This document shows, one piece after another, positions 30,896 to 40,725 of a stretch of 64,000 nucleotides of DNA. This stretch comes from Planctomycetota bacterium (GTDB lineage: Bacteria; Planctomycetota; Planctomycetia; Isosphaerales; Isosphaeraceae), in the NCBI GenBank assembly GCA_028291545.1, contig JAQGHR010000031.1:1-64000 (forward strand), in the 5' to 3' direction. The notes under the pieces are model-generated. The model made no database searches, had not been told where the DNA came from, and saw only the letters and a program-made list of their open reading frames with translations. Position 1 is the stretch's first letter, and every line of letters begins with the position of its first letter. Made by a program: the position numbers and the translations under genes.

Positions 30896-33220
30896 TCACT
30901 TCACGACCTTCACGGCCAGCCCTGTGGGCGGAGTGGGGTAATCTTTCTTGTTGATCTGGAACGCGATGGTCACCTGGGCGTTCGCCATGGCGGCGGCAGC
31001 ACCGGCGTCGGCCTGGACCTTGATCGTGAACTCGACGGCCTCGGGGGCGACGGTCACCGGCTCGGCCTTGAGGCCGGCGGGCAGGGCGGTCAGGGAGACC
31101 TTCACGGGCTCCTTGAAGGCCGCCTTTCGGACGATCGTCCCCTTCACCTCGACCGTGGCACCGGCCTTGATTTCGATCGCGGGCGCGGCCAGGGTGACGG
31201 ACGCGGGACGCACGACCTCGATGTTGACGGCGGGGACGACCAGCGTGACGTCTTTCCCGCCGAGCTTGCCCTTCGCGGTCAGGACCACGACGGCCGGGCC
31301 GAGCGGCACCTCGGGCGCGGCGTTGATCGTCGCCGCGCCTTCGGCGGCCTTCTCGGCGATCGTCCCACCGACGGTCATGCCCGCGGGAAGCGGCAACAAG
31401 GCAAACGTGAGCACGCCGTCCGCCTTCTCCGCGCGAATCAGCTTCACGGGCACCGATCCGCCGAAACCGTGAACGACCTCGACGGGTGTCGTCGGCGATT
31501 CGATCACGCCCGGGAGTGCCAGAGCCGTCGCGGCGGGCAGGCCCTTCTGGTTGAAGGTATTCGTCGGCAGGATGGCCGGGGCAACGCCCTGCTGGGCGAA
31601 AATGATGAGCTTGGAGGCCAGATCCGTTACCGGCCCGCCTGGCCCCTGGCCGGTCCCCAATACCTTCAGGTCAATTGGCCCGAAGCTTGCTTCTTTCGTC
31701 GCCGAGACGGTGAAAACGCCCGCCGCCTGGCCCGCCGCGATCGTCAGCGGTCGCATGGAGAGACCGGCCGGCATGTCGGCGATCGACAGGATGACCGGAC
31801 CGGCGTAACCCTGGCGCTGGATCGTCACGCCCACGGCGGCGGTCCCGCCTTTCGGGACATTCAGCTGAGCCTCGTTCAACATTACCTCGAAGGCCGCCGA
31901 AGCCGGCTCGACGTTGATCCGGTAGGGGAAACCCACGCCGCCCCGGCCGATCAGGTCCCGAAGCGCCAGCGTGATCTCCGTCACGCCGGCCGGGACCGCG
32001 AAGTCGATCGACGGGTCCGGCGAAGTCACGCCGGGCGGCTTCTTCTGACCCTTCGGCGCGACGGCGGGAACTACGGTATCCTCGGCCGTGGCCAGTACGG
32101 CCCCGGTCGGCCCGAGAATTTGAAGCGTCCCGTCCAGGGCGGAGCCTTGCTCGGACGCATCAACCCGAATCCGCAGCGTTTGACCCGGTGTGACCGCCAG
32201 CACGAAGCGGTCCTCGTCGCCGGCCGGATCGATCCGGCCGTTGAACACCATCGGGGCCACGCCCTTGGTCGGTGGCGCCGCGGGGTCGGCCGGTTCCCGC
32301 AATTCGGGGACGTCGGAGACGTTCAGCGCGGCCGGAATCTCGACATCCAGCCCGTCACCATTCGGCAACTTGGGGTGGAATTGATCCGCGTAGAGACCGG
32401 GGGCGATCGTCGAGGCGATCGCCTTCACCTCGGGAAGCGTCCCCCCGCGAACCTCGAATCCCACCGTCTCGCCCCGTCGTGCTCCGATCGGGAAGACCTC
32501 GGCGGCGACGGGCACGGGGCCGATCAGGAGGCGATAGATGGGGCGGCCTCCGCCCTGGTATTTCGAGTCGGAAATCTCGACCACGTACTCGCCATCCTCG
32601 GGCAGGACGGCCGACAATCTCGCGTCGGTCAGCAGTCCCGGGGTATCGTCGGCGGCTTCCAAGAACTTGCGGCCTGCGGTCGTCAGACGGATCTGGGGAT
32701 CGACGCCCGAGCCGATCCGGGCGCATTGGGCATCCACGACGATGCGCTGGCCCTTCTTGCCCGGGAACTTGAAGAAATCCACATCGCTGCCCGCGCATTG
32801 CCCTTCGACGACGACCGGAGAGGCGACGGCCTGGGCCTGCTCGAACGTGCTGTTATCCTCGCTCTCCGTGACCTGCGGGACCTGGCCAACGGCGAGCAGG
32901 AAGGGGTTCGAGAGGCCTTCGTCCGTCTTGACCCGGACGGGATAGACACCGGCGGCGACGCTTGGGGACACCTCGACCTTGAGCCGGAAGTTGCCGCCAT
33001 CGCTCTTCGGATCGGTCGTGGCCGTGAACGGGAATGGAGCGATCAGGGACGGCGATCCGATCGCGAGGCCCGACCCGTTGATCGTCAAATCGATCGGCGC
33101 ACCGCGTTGAACGCCCAGGGGACGGATATCGTTGATCTTCGGGGGATCGGCCATGGCCTTCGTACCGAGGGTCAAGGCGAGCGCAATCGCGGCGACGAGC
33201 GCGCAAGGTCGTTCGGTCAT
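30896..33220 (-). CDS. Large secreted protein with PPC-like/Ig-like beta-sandwich domains
   Basis: Signal peptide from M at 33220 (MTERPCALVAAIALALTLGTKAMA) after GGAG; IGSGVDPQIRLTTAGRKFLEAADDTPG..., DRFVLAVTPGQTLRIRVDA and repeated beta-rich segments. Confidence 0.8.
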   Translation of the reverse strand: MTERPCALVAAIALALTLGTKAMADPPKINDIRPLGVQRGAPIDLTINGSGLAIGSPSLIAPFPFTATTDPKSDGGNFRLKVEVSPSVAAGVYPVRVKTDEGLSNPFLLAVGQVPQVTESEDNSTFEQAQAVASPVVVEGQCAGSDVDFFKFPGKKGQRIVVDAQCARIGSGVDPQIRLTTAGRKFLEAADDTPGLLTDARLSAVLPEDGEYVVEISDSKYQGGGRPIYRLLIGPVPVAAEVFPIGARRGETVGFEVRGGTLPEVKAIASTIAPGLYADQFHPKLPNGDGLDVEIPAALNVSDVPELREPADPAAPPTKGVAPMVFNGRIDPAGDEDRFVLAVTPGQTLRIRVDASEQGSALDGTLQILGPTGAVLATAEDTVVPAVAPKGQKKPPGVTSPDPSIDFAVPAGVTEITLALRDLIGRGGVGFPYRINVEPASAAFEVMLNEAQLNVPKGGTAAVGVTIQRQGYAGPVILSIADMPAGLSMRPLTIAAGQAAGVFTVSATKEASFGPIDLKVLGTGQGPGGPVTDLASKLIIFAQQGVAPAILPTNTFNQKGLPAATALALPGVIESPTTPVEVVHGFGGSVPVKLIRAEKADGVLTFALLPLPAGMTVGGTIAEKAAEGAATINAAPEVPLGPAVVVLTAKGKLGGKDVTLVVPAVNIEVVRPASVTLAAPAIEIKAGATVEVKGTIVRKAAFKEPVKVSLTALPAGLKAEPVTVAPEAVEFTIKVQADAGAAAAMANAQVTIAFQINKKDYPTPPTGLAVKVVK

Positions 33221-33417
33221 GGGAGAAACTCCAGTGATCGCGATGGCCTCGCGGGCTTTCATCACAATCCGGGGCGGGCAGGTCGTACCAGGCGGGTCGC
33301 TGGGGATCATCTCCGGCAGGTTCGCACGCATAACCGTCGCACGACCCACAGGGTTTGTCAAGCGGTCGATGCGCTGGCACGTGGTAGGATGGTGCATCTC
33401 TACGGAGGCATCGACTC

Positions 33418-33966
33418 GTGAAAATTTATACGAAGACCGGCGACGACGGAACGACGGGCCTGATCGGCCCCGGCCGGGTCGGCAAGGATAGCCCGAGAAT
33501 CGAGGCCTATGGCACGGTCGACGAGCTCAATGCCGTGATCGGCGTGGCGAGGGCCGCCGGGCCTGATCATGGAGCGGATACGCTCCTGGAGATCATCCAA
33601 GACGACCTCTTCGCGGTCGGAGCGGCGCTGGCCGACCCCGACCCGTCGGGACGATTTCACCATGCGGTCAAGCTCGATCGCGCGGAGCGGCTGGAACGGG
33701 CGATCGATGCGCTCGAAACGGAGCTCGCCCCGCTCAGGAATTTTATCCTACCCGGCGGTTGTCCGGCCGCCGCTCAGATCCATCTCGCCAGGACGGTCTG
33801 TCGGCGTGCCGAGCGCCTGATCGTCGCTCTCGGCCATCATCCGGACGAAGACGTGCCCGATTCCTTGCTGATCTACCTGAATCGGCTGAGCGATTTTCTG
33901 TTCGTCCTCGCCCGCGCCGTCAATCATCGGGCCGGCGTGAGCGATATCCCATGGCTGGGTCTGTGA
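33418..33966 (+). CDS. Cob(I)yrinic acid a,c-diamide adenosyltransferase, PduO type
   Basis: MKIYTKTGDDGTTGLIGPGRVGKDSPRIEAYGTVDELNAVIGVA...ILPGGCPAAAQIHLARTVCRRAER. Confidence 0.93.
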   Translation: MKIYTKTGDDGTTGLIGPGRVGKDSPRIEAYGTVDELNAVIGVARAAGPDHGADTLLEIIQDDLFAVGAALADPDPSGRFHHAVKLDRAERLERAIDALETELAPLRNFILPGGCPAAAQIHLARTVCRRAERLIVALGHHPDEDVPDSLLIYLNRLSDFLFVLARAVNHRAGVSDIPWLGL

Positions 33967-33986
33967 GGGCGAAGGCCGAGCAGCCA

Positions 33987-34511
33987 TCACTTGAGCAGGA
34001 GCCGCCTTCGTCCGCCCAGCAGATCGTCGACGACGTCGAGGACCGGCCCGCCGTGAGAGATCTTGAGCCGAGGATTCCTGGCCGTCTCCGGCAGGTCGAA
34101 CGCAAGCTCCGTCGTCCCGCTGGCACCGGCGGGCAGGGGCGTGGCCAGGGGATCGGGCGCGCCTCGCAAACGATCCAGGGCGACTTGTCCCAGAGCCGAG
34201 ACCCCGTACTGACGTCCATCATCGTCGACCATGACCGCGATACGGGGATGGAACTGATAGGTCACCCGCTTGGCGTCATTCTGGACCTTCAGACGGACCA
34301 TTTGATAGCGCCTGGTCTCCGCGCCCGACCCCAGGCTCGCCTCCCGGGCGCCGACCACGGCGAAGGTAAAGTCATCGAACCGGATCGGGGTGTTCGTCGG
34401 GACGGGAATCTCGGGGGAACGCCAGACCCGGAGCACGCCCAGGACCAGGACGACCAGGATCAGTCCGATCAAGGCCCGACGCCAGCGATGCGGTTCGGCG
34501 GTCTTGGTCAC
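33987..34511 (-). CDS. Membrane-anchored hypothetical protein (DUF4352-like fold possible)
   Basis: GTG start at 34511 overlapping the upstream stop codon; single TM ALIGLILVVLVLGVLRVW then beta-rich domain. Confidence 0.65.
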   Translation of the reverse strand: MTKTAEPHRWRRALIGLILVVLVLGVLRVWRSPEIPVPTNTPIRFDDFTFAVVGAREASLGSGAETRRYQMVRLKVQNDAKRVTYQFHPRIAVMVDDDGRQYGVSALGQVALDRLRGAPDPLATPLPAGASGTTELAFDLPETARNPRLKISHGGPVLDVVDDLLGGRRRLLLK

Positions 34512-35311
34512 GGGAACGCCTCCTCTGGCAAGGGCATGGGGATCGGGGCCAACATCGGAGTCTTCGAGGCATAGTGGGCGGGGTCCATGCGGTGTAGGGC
34601 CACCTGCAGGCATCGTGCGGATTCGGCCAGGAATCGATGAAATCCGTATCCCCCCCTCCGAAAGACCCGGCGATGGCCGCGCCAGACGACCAGGCACGTC
34701 GCGGCGAAAAAGAGCCGATGAATCAGGCGGAGGATCACCAGCGTCTCTGGACGCCGACCGGACCGCAGAATGGCCAGCCTCTCGGCCTGAAACCGCACGT
34801 GCTCGGCCTCGTCGTTGAGGATCTGTTCGCAGAGTACGCGCAAGACCGCGGACCCCGTCGCTTCCCGCAGCGCCTCGTAGTAAACCTGCGCCAGGATCTC
34901 GGCCGTGATCAGGACCGAGATCGAGACCTCAAGGCCGAGGATGCGTCGGAGAAAGCGGAAGACGCTATCGGACAGGCTCCGCGAAATCCTCGCCATTCCG
35001 GCGAGGTCCAGCACTCGCGCCAGATCTCTCGCGTGGCGATGTTCCTCGGCGATGAAGAGGCGGGCGGCCTCCGCGTAGACTTCATCGCCCGATGCGATGG
35101 CGTAGTCGCGAGACCGTCCCAGGAAATGACGGCCCTCCGAGCTTTCCCCGATCTGGAACTCCGCGATCGAGCTGGCGACGGCCGCCTTCTCCTCGTCGGA
35201 AAGCATCACACCCTGATCCCAGGGGATCGGCAGGAGGGATGCGGCGTTGGCCCGGAAGTAGGTTGTCCACTGGGAGGAGGTCCAGGGGCGTCGGGTGTCG
35301 CCGAGGCTCAT
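34508..35311 (-). CDS. Ferritin-like diiron protein
   Basis: Paired metal motifs EEHRHARDL (ExxH), LITAEILAQVYYEAL, NDEAEHVRFQ (ExxH) in an all-helical protein. Confidence 0.7.
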   Translation of the reverse strand: MSLGDTRRPWTSSQWTTYFRANAASLLPIPWDQGVMLSDEEKAAVASSIAEFQIGESSEGRHFLGRSRDYAIASGDEVYAEAARLFIAEEHRHARDLARVLDLAGMARISRSLSDSVFRFLRRILGLEVSISVLITAEILAQVYYEALREATGSAVLRVLCEQILNDEAEHVRFQAERLAILRSGRRPETLVILRLIHRLFFAATCLVVWRGHRRVFRRGGYGFHRFLAESARCLQVALHRMDPAHYASKTPMLAPIPMPLPEEAFP

Positions 35312-36174
35312 GCCAGAACCCCCGATTCGTAATACGAGGGCAGACTCGCGAGTGCATGCTCGACTTCCTCGATCGTCTCATCGAGCGTGGACGTCCCGGC
35401 CGTGAGGCCGACGACCTCGACGCAGGCGAACCAGGACGGATCGAGATCCTCGGGCCCCTGAACGTGGTAGGCCGAAACACCCCGGGAACGGCAGGTCGCC
35501 GCCAGTTCTCGCGTGTTGTTCGAATTCGCGCCCCCCACGACGACCACCGCGTCCACCTCTTCCAGGAGCCGATCCAGGGCCCGCTGATGGTCCTTGGTTG
35601 GACGGCAGACCGTGTCCACGAAGCGGATCTCGGCGTTCGGATTCCTCGCTTCGATCGCCTCGCGGATCGAGCGCGCACGACGAGGCGGGGTCGTCGTCTG
35701 ACAGACGATGCCCAGGCGTTTTTTTCCGAAATCACGGGCCTCGTCCCGGCTCCCCACCACGTCGAAGCGGTCCAGGTCATCGACGATCCCGCGTACCTCA
35801 ACGTGGCCCGGCTTGCCGATCACGAGCACGTGGTAGCCCTGATCGTGCAAGGCCTTGGCCGCGCGATGCACCCTCGTCACGAGCGGACAGGTCGTGTCCA
35901 CCAAAGTCTTGCCCGCCGCTTCGAGCCGGGATCGTTCGAGATCGCTGATCCCGTGAGCCGTGACGAGGACGGTTTCCGTCTCCGGTAGGCCGGACCGCTG
36001 TCGCTCGTCCACCTGGCGAAACCCTCGCGCATCCAACTGGAAGAGCACGACCTCGTTATGCACCAGCTCGCCGTGGATCGTGACCTGCTCCGGCTGATCG
36101 ATGTCGTCGAGGATCTTCAACGCATCACGCACGCCGAAGCACATCCCCATCACCTCCGAGCGGACGATTCGCAT
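35308..36174 (-). CDS. ispH: 4-hydroxy-3-methylbut-2-enyl diphosphate reductase
   Basis: From M at 36174: MRIVRSEVMGMCFGVRDALKIL...HGELVHNEVV...TAHGISDLER...DTTCPLVTRVHRAA...GKPGHVEV...VVGGANSNNTREL. Confidence 0.93.
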   Translation of the reverse strand: MRIVRSEVMGMCFGVRDALKILDDIDQPEQVTIHGELVHNEVVLFQLDARGFRQVDERQRSGLPETETVLVTAHGISDLERSRLEAAGKTLVDTTCPLVTRVHRAAKALHDQGYHVLVIGKPGHVEVRGIVDDLDRFDVVGSRDEARDFGKKRLGIVCQTTTPPRRARSIREAIEARNPNAEIRFVDTVCRPTKDHQRALDRLLEEVDAVVVVGGANSNNTRELAATCRSRGVSAYHVQGPEDLDPSWFACVEVVGLTAGTSTLDETIEEVEHALASLPSYYESGVLA

Positions 36175-36320
36175 GGCGAGCCTCCTGTTGTTGCTTTGGA
36201 GCATAGAACGCTTTGCCGAACAAAGCGTATAAGGCAAAAAAACGCCCCGGGGAAAAACACGGAGCGACGAGAGACGCGGAGGAGTCGATTCGAGAACGAG
36301 CGATCGAGGCCGGAGGGTCA

Positions 36321-36758
36321 TCAGGCCGGCGACCAGCCCTCGACCGCGATGGGCGACTTCACCACTTCGGCACGGGCCGCGGAGAGGGCGTCGGCGATCA
36401 CATTCTCGAGTTCGGTGATGTAGCCGAGGAACCGGCGTCGGCCTTCCTCGGTGAGGCGGCAGAGGGTCTGGGGACGCTTGAGGTGATAACCTTTCCAGAC
36501 CTCGACGAGCCCTTCGTCGTGAAGGACCTGGAGGTGACGGCTGAGATTGCCGTCGGTCAGGGCGCAAAGGTCTTTCAGGTCGCCGAAGAGCAGACCCTTG
36601 GGGTGAGAGACCAGGGACGACATGATCCCCAGGCGCGCCTTCTCGTGGATGGCACGCTCCAGCCCCCCGTAGGCGAACCGGCCGGAGCCGGAGGCCGGGG
36701 GAGCGGCCGGCGAGTCGGACCCAGACGGGGCGCCGGCGTGGTCATTCGGTTTCGACAT
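36321..36758 (-). CDS. Winged-helix transcriptional regulator
   Basis: GLERAIHEKARLGIMSSLVSHPKGLLFGDLKDLCALTDGNLSRHLQVLHDEGLVEVWKG. Confidence 0.85.
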   Translation of the reverse strand: MSKPNDHAGAPSGSDSPAAPPASGSGRFAYGGLERAIHEKARLGIMSSLVSHPKGLLFGDLKDLCALTDGNLSRHLQVLHDEGLVEVWKGYHLKRPQTLCRLTEEGRRRFLGYITELENVIADALSAARAEVVKSPIAVEGWSPA

Positions 36759-37356
36759 CGCCACGCTCCAAATTCCAGTAGAGAACGGCCGCCGCGAGCG
36801 TCTGGCCGATCGCGAACGGTATGCCCATCGCCCAGGGCGACAGGGCCGCCTCGCCCAGGGCCAGACACACCAGACCCGAGGCCAGGTAAAAGGCCGCCAC
36901 CGCCCAGGTCGCTCGGGGCAGGAGGCGACACGACGCGAACACGCCCAGGCTGAACAGGATCTGCCACAGGCCGGGCAGGATCGACAGCGACTCGGGCCGG
37001 CACCGCGCGAGCACCACGGTGAGCAAGCTGCCCGCCATGAGGCAGGGCGCGAATTGTTCGAGTGCCAGGCGTGTGATCTCCCGGCTCCACGACGACGGGT
37101 CCATCCGCCTCCGGGCCGCGATGCCCACGCCCGAGGCCACCGCACTCACGGCCGCCGCGCCGATCCAGAGCGTCAGATAGGCTCCGATCGCCTCGGCCGG
37201 GACCTCGATCCACGTCCTCTGAACGACGGCGGCCAGCAGCGCCAGCGCCCCGGAAACCGCCACGGGAAACGCCCGATAGCCACGGAAGACCTCCGTCCTC
37301 GCCATCTGATGGCGGATCTCCGCGATCTGCGTCAATGCCTCGTGCAGATCCATCAT
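36742..37356 (-). CDS. Integral membrane protein
   Basis: 204 aa with several TM segments; overlaps the downstream wHTH gene by 17 bp. Confidence 0.75.
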   Translation of the reverse strand: MMDLHEALTQIAEIRHQMARTEVFRGYRAFPVAVSGALALLAAVVQRTWIEVPAEAIGAYLTLWIGAAAVSAVASGVGIAARRRMDPSSWSREITRLALEQFAPCLMAGSLLTVVLARCRPESLSILPGLWQILFSLGVFASCRLLPRATWAVAAFYLASGLVCLALGEAALSPWAMGIPFAIGQTLAAAVLYWNLERGDVETE

Positions 37357-37434
37357 CGGCCCCCGGAGACGTGTGCTTTGCGATGTAAAGTAGCTGCGAA
37401 TTCGGTCTCTGTCAAGTCGGTCGTAAAGATAAAT

Positions 37435-37521
37435 GTTTCACGCAGAGGACCGGAAATGGTTCAACCTGATCGACGCCGCTCTTTTCCGGGTTCTCCGCGC
37501 CTCCCCGCCTCTGCGTGAAAC
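37435..37521. repeat. Intergenic inverted repeat, GTTTCACGCAGAGG family, copy 2 (degenerate)
   Basis: Outer arms gtttcacgcagagg / cctctgcgtgaaac, inner ccggaaa / tttccgg. Confidence 0.85.
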
Positions 37522-37559
37522 TCTTCGCAATTCGACTTTGCCCAGATCACGAACGCCAC

Positions 37560-38669
37560 TCAATCGCCATCCGTGTCCTCCAGGTCCCGGATGAACGCCA
37601 GCGCCTCCGACAATTCTCCCACGAGCGCACCCGACACGCGCCCTCGGCGATCGAGTTCTCGCAGGAGCATCAGGTCCTCGAAATCCTCATGATTTTGGAG
37701 CCGTGTCCTGGCCCGGGCCCCCAGCGTCCCGTCCTGGTAGGCGTGCGCGTCCATATGATGCGCGATCAGGAATTCCGTCCGCTCCGTGATGGTCCCTTCG
37801 AGCGCCTGGAGTGCGGCCTCGACGTGATTCGACGGGTCGATCGCCTTGCCGACGTCGTGAAGCAGGGCCGCAATCAAGAATTCCTCGTCGTACGGCCGCT
37901 CTTCGCGAGCCAGCTCGAAGACCTGAAGGCTATGGTAAAGCGCGTCTCCCTCGGGATGCCATTTCGCGCTCTGCTTGACCCCCTCCAGGGGCTGCAAGAG
38001 CATGCGGAACAGCTCGAATCGATCGAGCATCTCGAACTCGACCTCAAGGACGGTGTCGGGGTCGAAGTCCGGGTCCTCGGCCTTCAAGAGATCCTCCAGC
38101 TCGGCGATCGAGGCGCGCTCGATGGCCTTGCCGGTGATCGAGCTCTTGAAGACGTAGGAAAGTTTGTCCTCGGGATACACCGTCAGTTCGTAGTGGAATT
38201 TATCCTCGACCTGAACGTGGGTGAACACGCGGGCCTCGCCGTGCTTCACGACGCGCTTCTGCTGGACCTCGTGGGGCAGGGCCAGTTCATCGAGGGCGTC
38301 GGTGACGAGGGCGAGACTGTCGGTGAAGACGTGCAGGTCGATGTCCGACCCCTTGCGCACGTGGCCGGTCAGCACGCTCCCGATCAATCGGGGCCGGAAC
38401 CGCGCCAGGAGCCGCATCATGCGGAGGGCGGCGAGCCGCATCTCGCGGAGGTTGTCCAGCCGCTTCGGCCCCTCGTGCATGCGGGCGAAGGCCTGGATCT
38501 GGTCGCGGATCTCGCGGTTGGCGGGGAGGTCGCCGGGCCGGTGTCGATAATCGACGCCCAGGCTCTTGGCGGCCTTGCGCTTGGCGGTGAAGTACTCGGT
38601 CTCGAGCCGCTGGTACATCATCTGGGCGGCAAGAAAGGCAATCTGCCGCCGGACGCGTTCGTCGGCCAT
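37560..38669 (-). CDS. Nucleotidyltransferase-HD domain fusion protein
   Basis: GSVLTGHVRKGSDIDLHVF (NTase GSx..DxD) and YHSLQVFELAREERPYDEEFLIAALLHDVGKAIDP (HD domain). Confidence 0.8.
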   Translation of the reverse strand: MADERVRRQIAFLAAQMMYQRLETEYFTAKRKAAKSLGVDYRHRPGDLPANREIRDQIQAFARMHEGPKRLDNLREMRLAALRMMRLLARFRPRLIGSVLTGHVRKGSDIDLHVFTDSLALVTDALDELALPHEVQQKRVVKHGEARVFTHVQVEDKFHYELTVYPEDKLSYVFKSSITGKAIERASIAELEDLLKAEDPDFDPDTVLEVEFEMLDRFELFRMLLQPLEGVKQSAKWHPEGDALYHSLQVFELAREERPYDEEFLIAALLHDVGKAIDPSNHVEAALQALEGTITERTEFLIAHHMDAHAYQDGTLGARARTRLQNHEDFEDLMLLRELDRRGRVSGALVGELSEALAFIRDLEDTDGD

Positions 38670-38850
38670 GGAGAAAGGTGCGCCGTTTTCTGCCCATCAA
38701 GGCGGCGCCGGGCGAGGTTGCGAGCCCAGAGGGATGGGACGTTCCATCCGCTCGGAGATCGCACCGTGGGCCGATAACCCACGACAAGCACTTTAGCGCC
38801 GGAAAGGATACAGGTCAAGTCGATCACGTCGATTCGGGAACGGAGAGGAT

Positions 38851-39021
38851 CGAAGAGTTTCACGCAGAGGGGACGCAGAGATGAGCGAATCAAGGATCTG
38901 GAATTTGCAGGGCTTCGCTCGATCTGCTTCCCTTGGTATCTGCGTTTTCTTCCTCCTCTTTCTCGCCTTCTATCCTCTGCGTTCTCTGCGTTCCCTCTGC
39001 GCCCCTGCGTGAAACGCTTCG
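38851..39021. repeat. Intergenic inverted repeat, GTTTCACGCAGAGG family, copy 3
   Basis: cgaagagtttcacgcag... / ...ctgcgtgaaacgcttcg, arms imperfect, between divergent genes at 38669 (-) and 39148 (+). Confidence 0.85.
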
Positions 39022-39147
39022 ATTCTTATCCCCGGACTCGCCCGTTGGCGACGGGGCCGGTCGGTCCTATACTGTGGCACACCGACACCCCTCGGGACCG
39101 CCGCGTCCCGTCTTGATTCGATTCCTCGCCACGGAGGTCGTCTCCCG

Positions 39148-40203
39148 ATGCTCAGCCTCATGCTTTTGACCGCCCTCCTGGGCCAGCGTCCGGCCGCGGC
39201 CCCGGCGCAATCCGCCGACGACGCGGCGAGCGAAGCACGCCACCTCAAGAACGTGCGGCAGGTGACGTTCGGCTTCGCGAAGGCCGGTGAGGGCTATTTC
39301 CGACCCGACGGCAAGGCCATCATCTTCCAGGCCGTCCCCAACACGCCCCCCTCGATCTATCACACACCGTCCGACAACGAGACCGATTACCAGATCTTCA
39401 CCGCCGACCTCGCCCCCAACGCGACGCCCAGGATGGTCTCCACCGGCAAGGGCGCCTGCACCTGCGCTTACTACCATCCCGATGGGAAATCGATCCTGTT
39501 CGCCTCGTCGCACCTGAACCCCACGCCGTCCGGCCAGAAAGGTCCAGCCTATAGCCGATCCGAGCGATACAAGTGGGTTTTTCCGGTCGGCACGGACATC
39601 TTCAAGGCCGATCTCGACGGCAAGAATCTCGTGCGGTTGACCGACACGCCCGGCTACGACGCGGAAGGCTCGTACTCGCCCGATGGCAAGCAGATCGTCT
39701 TCACGTCGTTCCGCGACGGCAACGCAGAGATCTACATCATGGACGCCGACGGCAAGAATCCCCGGCGGATCACCAACAAGCCCGGTTACGACGGCGGCCC
39801 GTTCTTCTCTCCCGACGGGAAGAAGCTGATCTACCGCAGCGATCGCAAGGACAACGACCTGTTGCAGGTCTTCATCAATAACCTGGAAGGCACCGCCGAG
39901 CGTCAACTGACGAGCAACGAATTCGTCAACTGGGGCCCGTCGTTCTCCCCCGATAGCCGCCACATCATCTATGCCACCAGCAAGCACGGCCATCAGAATT
40001 ACGAGCTGTACCTGATGGACGTCGAGACCGGCCGCGAGGAGCGGATCACGTTCCACGACGGGTTCGACGGCCTCCCCGTGTTTAGCCCCGACGGCAAGCG
40101 GCTGATGTGGACCTCCAGCGGCCGCACCGACGACAAGAAGAGTCAGCTTTTCATCGCGGATTTCGTGATGGAACCGGGTTCAAAGACGAGTGCGGCCCGG
40201 TAA
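39148..40203 (+). CDS. TolB-like PD40 beta-propeller protein
   Basis: Repeated YSPDGKQIVFTSFRDGNAEIYIMDADGKNPRRIT, FSPDGKKLIYRSDRKDNDLLQVFINNLEG. Confidence 0.9.
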   Translation: MLSLMLLTALLGQRPAAAPAQSADDAASEARHLKNVRQVTFGFAKAGEGYFRPDGKAIIFQAVPNTPPSIYHTPSDNETDYQIFTADLAPNATPRMVSTGKGACTCAYYHPDGKSILFASSHLNPTPSGQKGPAYSRSERYKWVFPVGTDIFKADLDGKNLVRLTDTPGYDAEGSYSPDGKQIVFTSFRDGNAEIYIMDADGKNPRRITNKPGYDGGPFFSPDGKKLIYRSDRKDNDLLQVFINNLEGTAERQLTSNEFVNWGPSFSPDSRHIIYATSKHGHQNYELYLMDVETGREERITFHDGFDGLPVFSPDGKRLMWTSSGRTDDKKSQLFIADFVMEPGSKTSAAR

Positions 40204-40232
40204 CATCCCCCCTCCCCCAACAGGAAGCGAAC

Positions 40233-40724
40233 ATGCACGCCAAAGACGTCATCCTGAACTCACTCGGTTCGAGCGACATGATCACCAAGGCTTACGTCGG
40301 CGATCTGTCCGACGCGGACCTGATGGCCCGCCCGGTCCCGGGCATGAACCATATTGCCTGGCAGCTTGGCCACCTGATCTCGGTCGAGCATAAGGTCATG
40401 GAGGAGCTCGCTCCCGGCTCGTCCCCGGCCTTGCCCGAAGGGTTCGACGCGAAGCACACCAAGGAGACCACGACCTCCGACGACCCCTCGAAATTCTACA
40501 CCAAGGCCGAATACCTGGCCGTCTGGGACGCCCAGCACGCCGCGACGAAGGCCGTTGTGGCGAAGCTCACCGAGGAGCAGCTCGACGCCCCCGCCCCCGA
40601 ATCGTTCCGCAGGATGGTTCCCACGAATGGGCTGACCATCAACTTCCTGGCCTCCCACACGCTCATGCACGTCGGCCAGTACGTGGCGGTCCGCCGCACG
40701 CTGGGCAAGCCGGTCGTGATCTGA
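40233..40724 (+). CDS. DinB-family protein
   Basis: MHAKDVILNSLGSSDMITKAYVGDLSDADLMARPVPGMNHIAWQLGHLISVEHKVMEEL...SHTLMHVGQYVAVRR. Confidence 0.88.
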   Translation: MHAKDVILNSLGSSDMITKAYVGDLSDADLMARPVPGMNHIAWQLGHLISVEHKVMEELAPGSSPALPEGFDAKHTKETTTSDDPSKFYTKAEYLAVWDAQHAATKAVVAKLTEEQLDAPAPESFRRMVPTNGLTINFLASHTLMHVGQYVAVRRTLGKPVVI

Positions 40725-40725
40725 C

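Noticed and set aside
31469-33421. 650-aa plus-strand ORF opposite the PPC-type protein
   Set aside because: The minus-strand frame has a signal peptide, RBS and beta-domain repeats; the plus ORF is R/D/H-rich noise.
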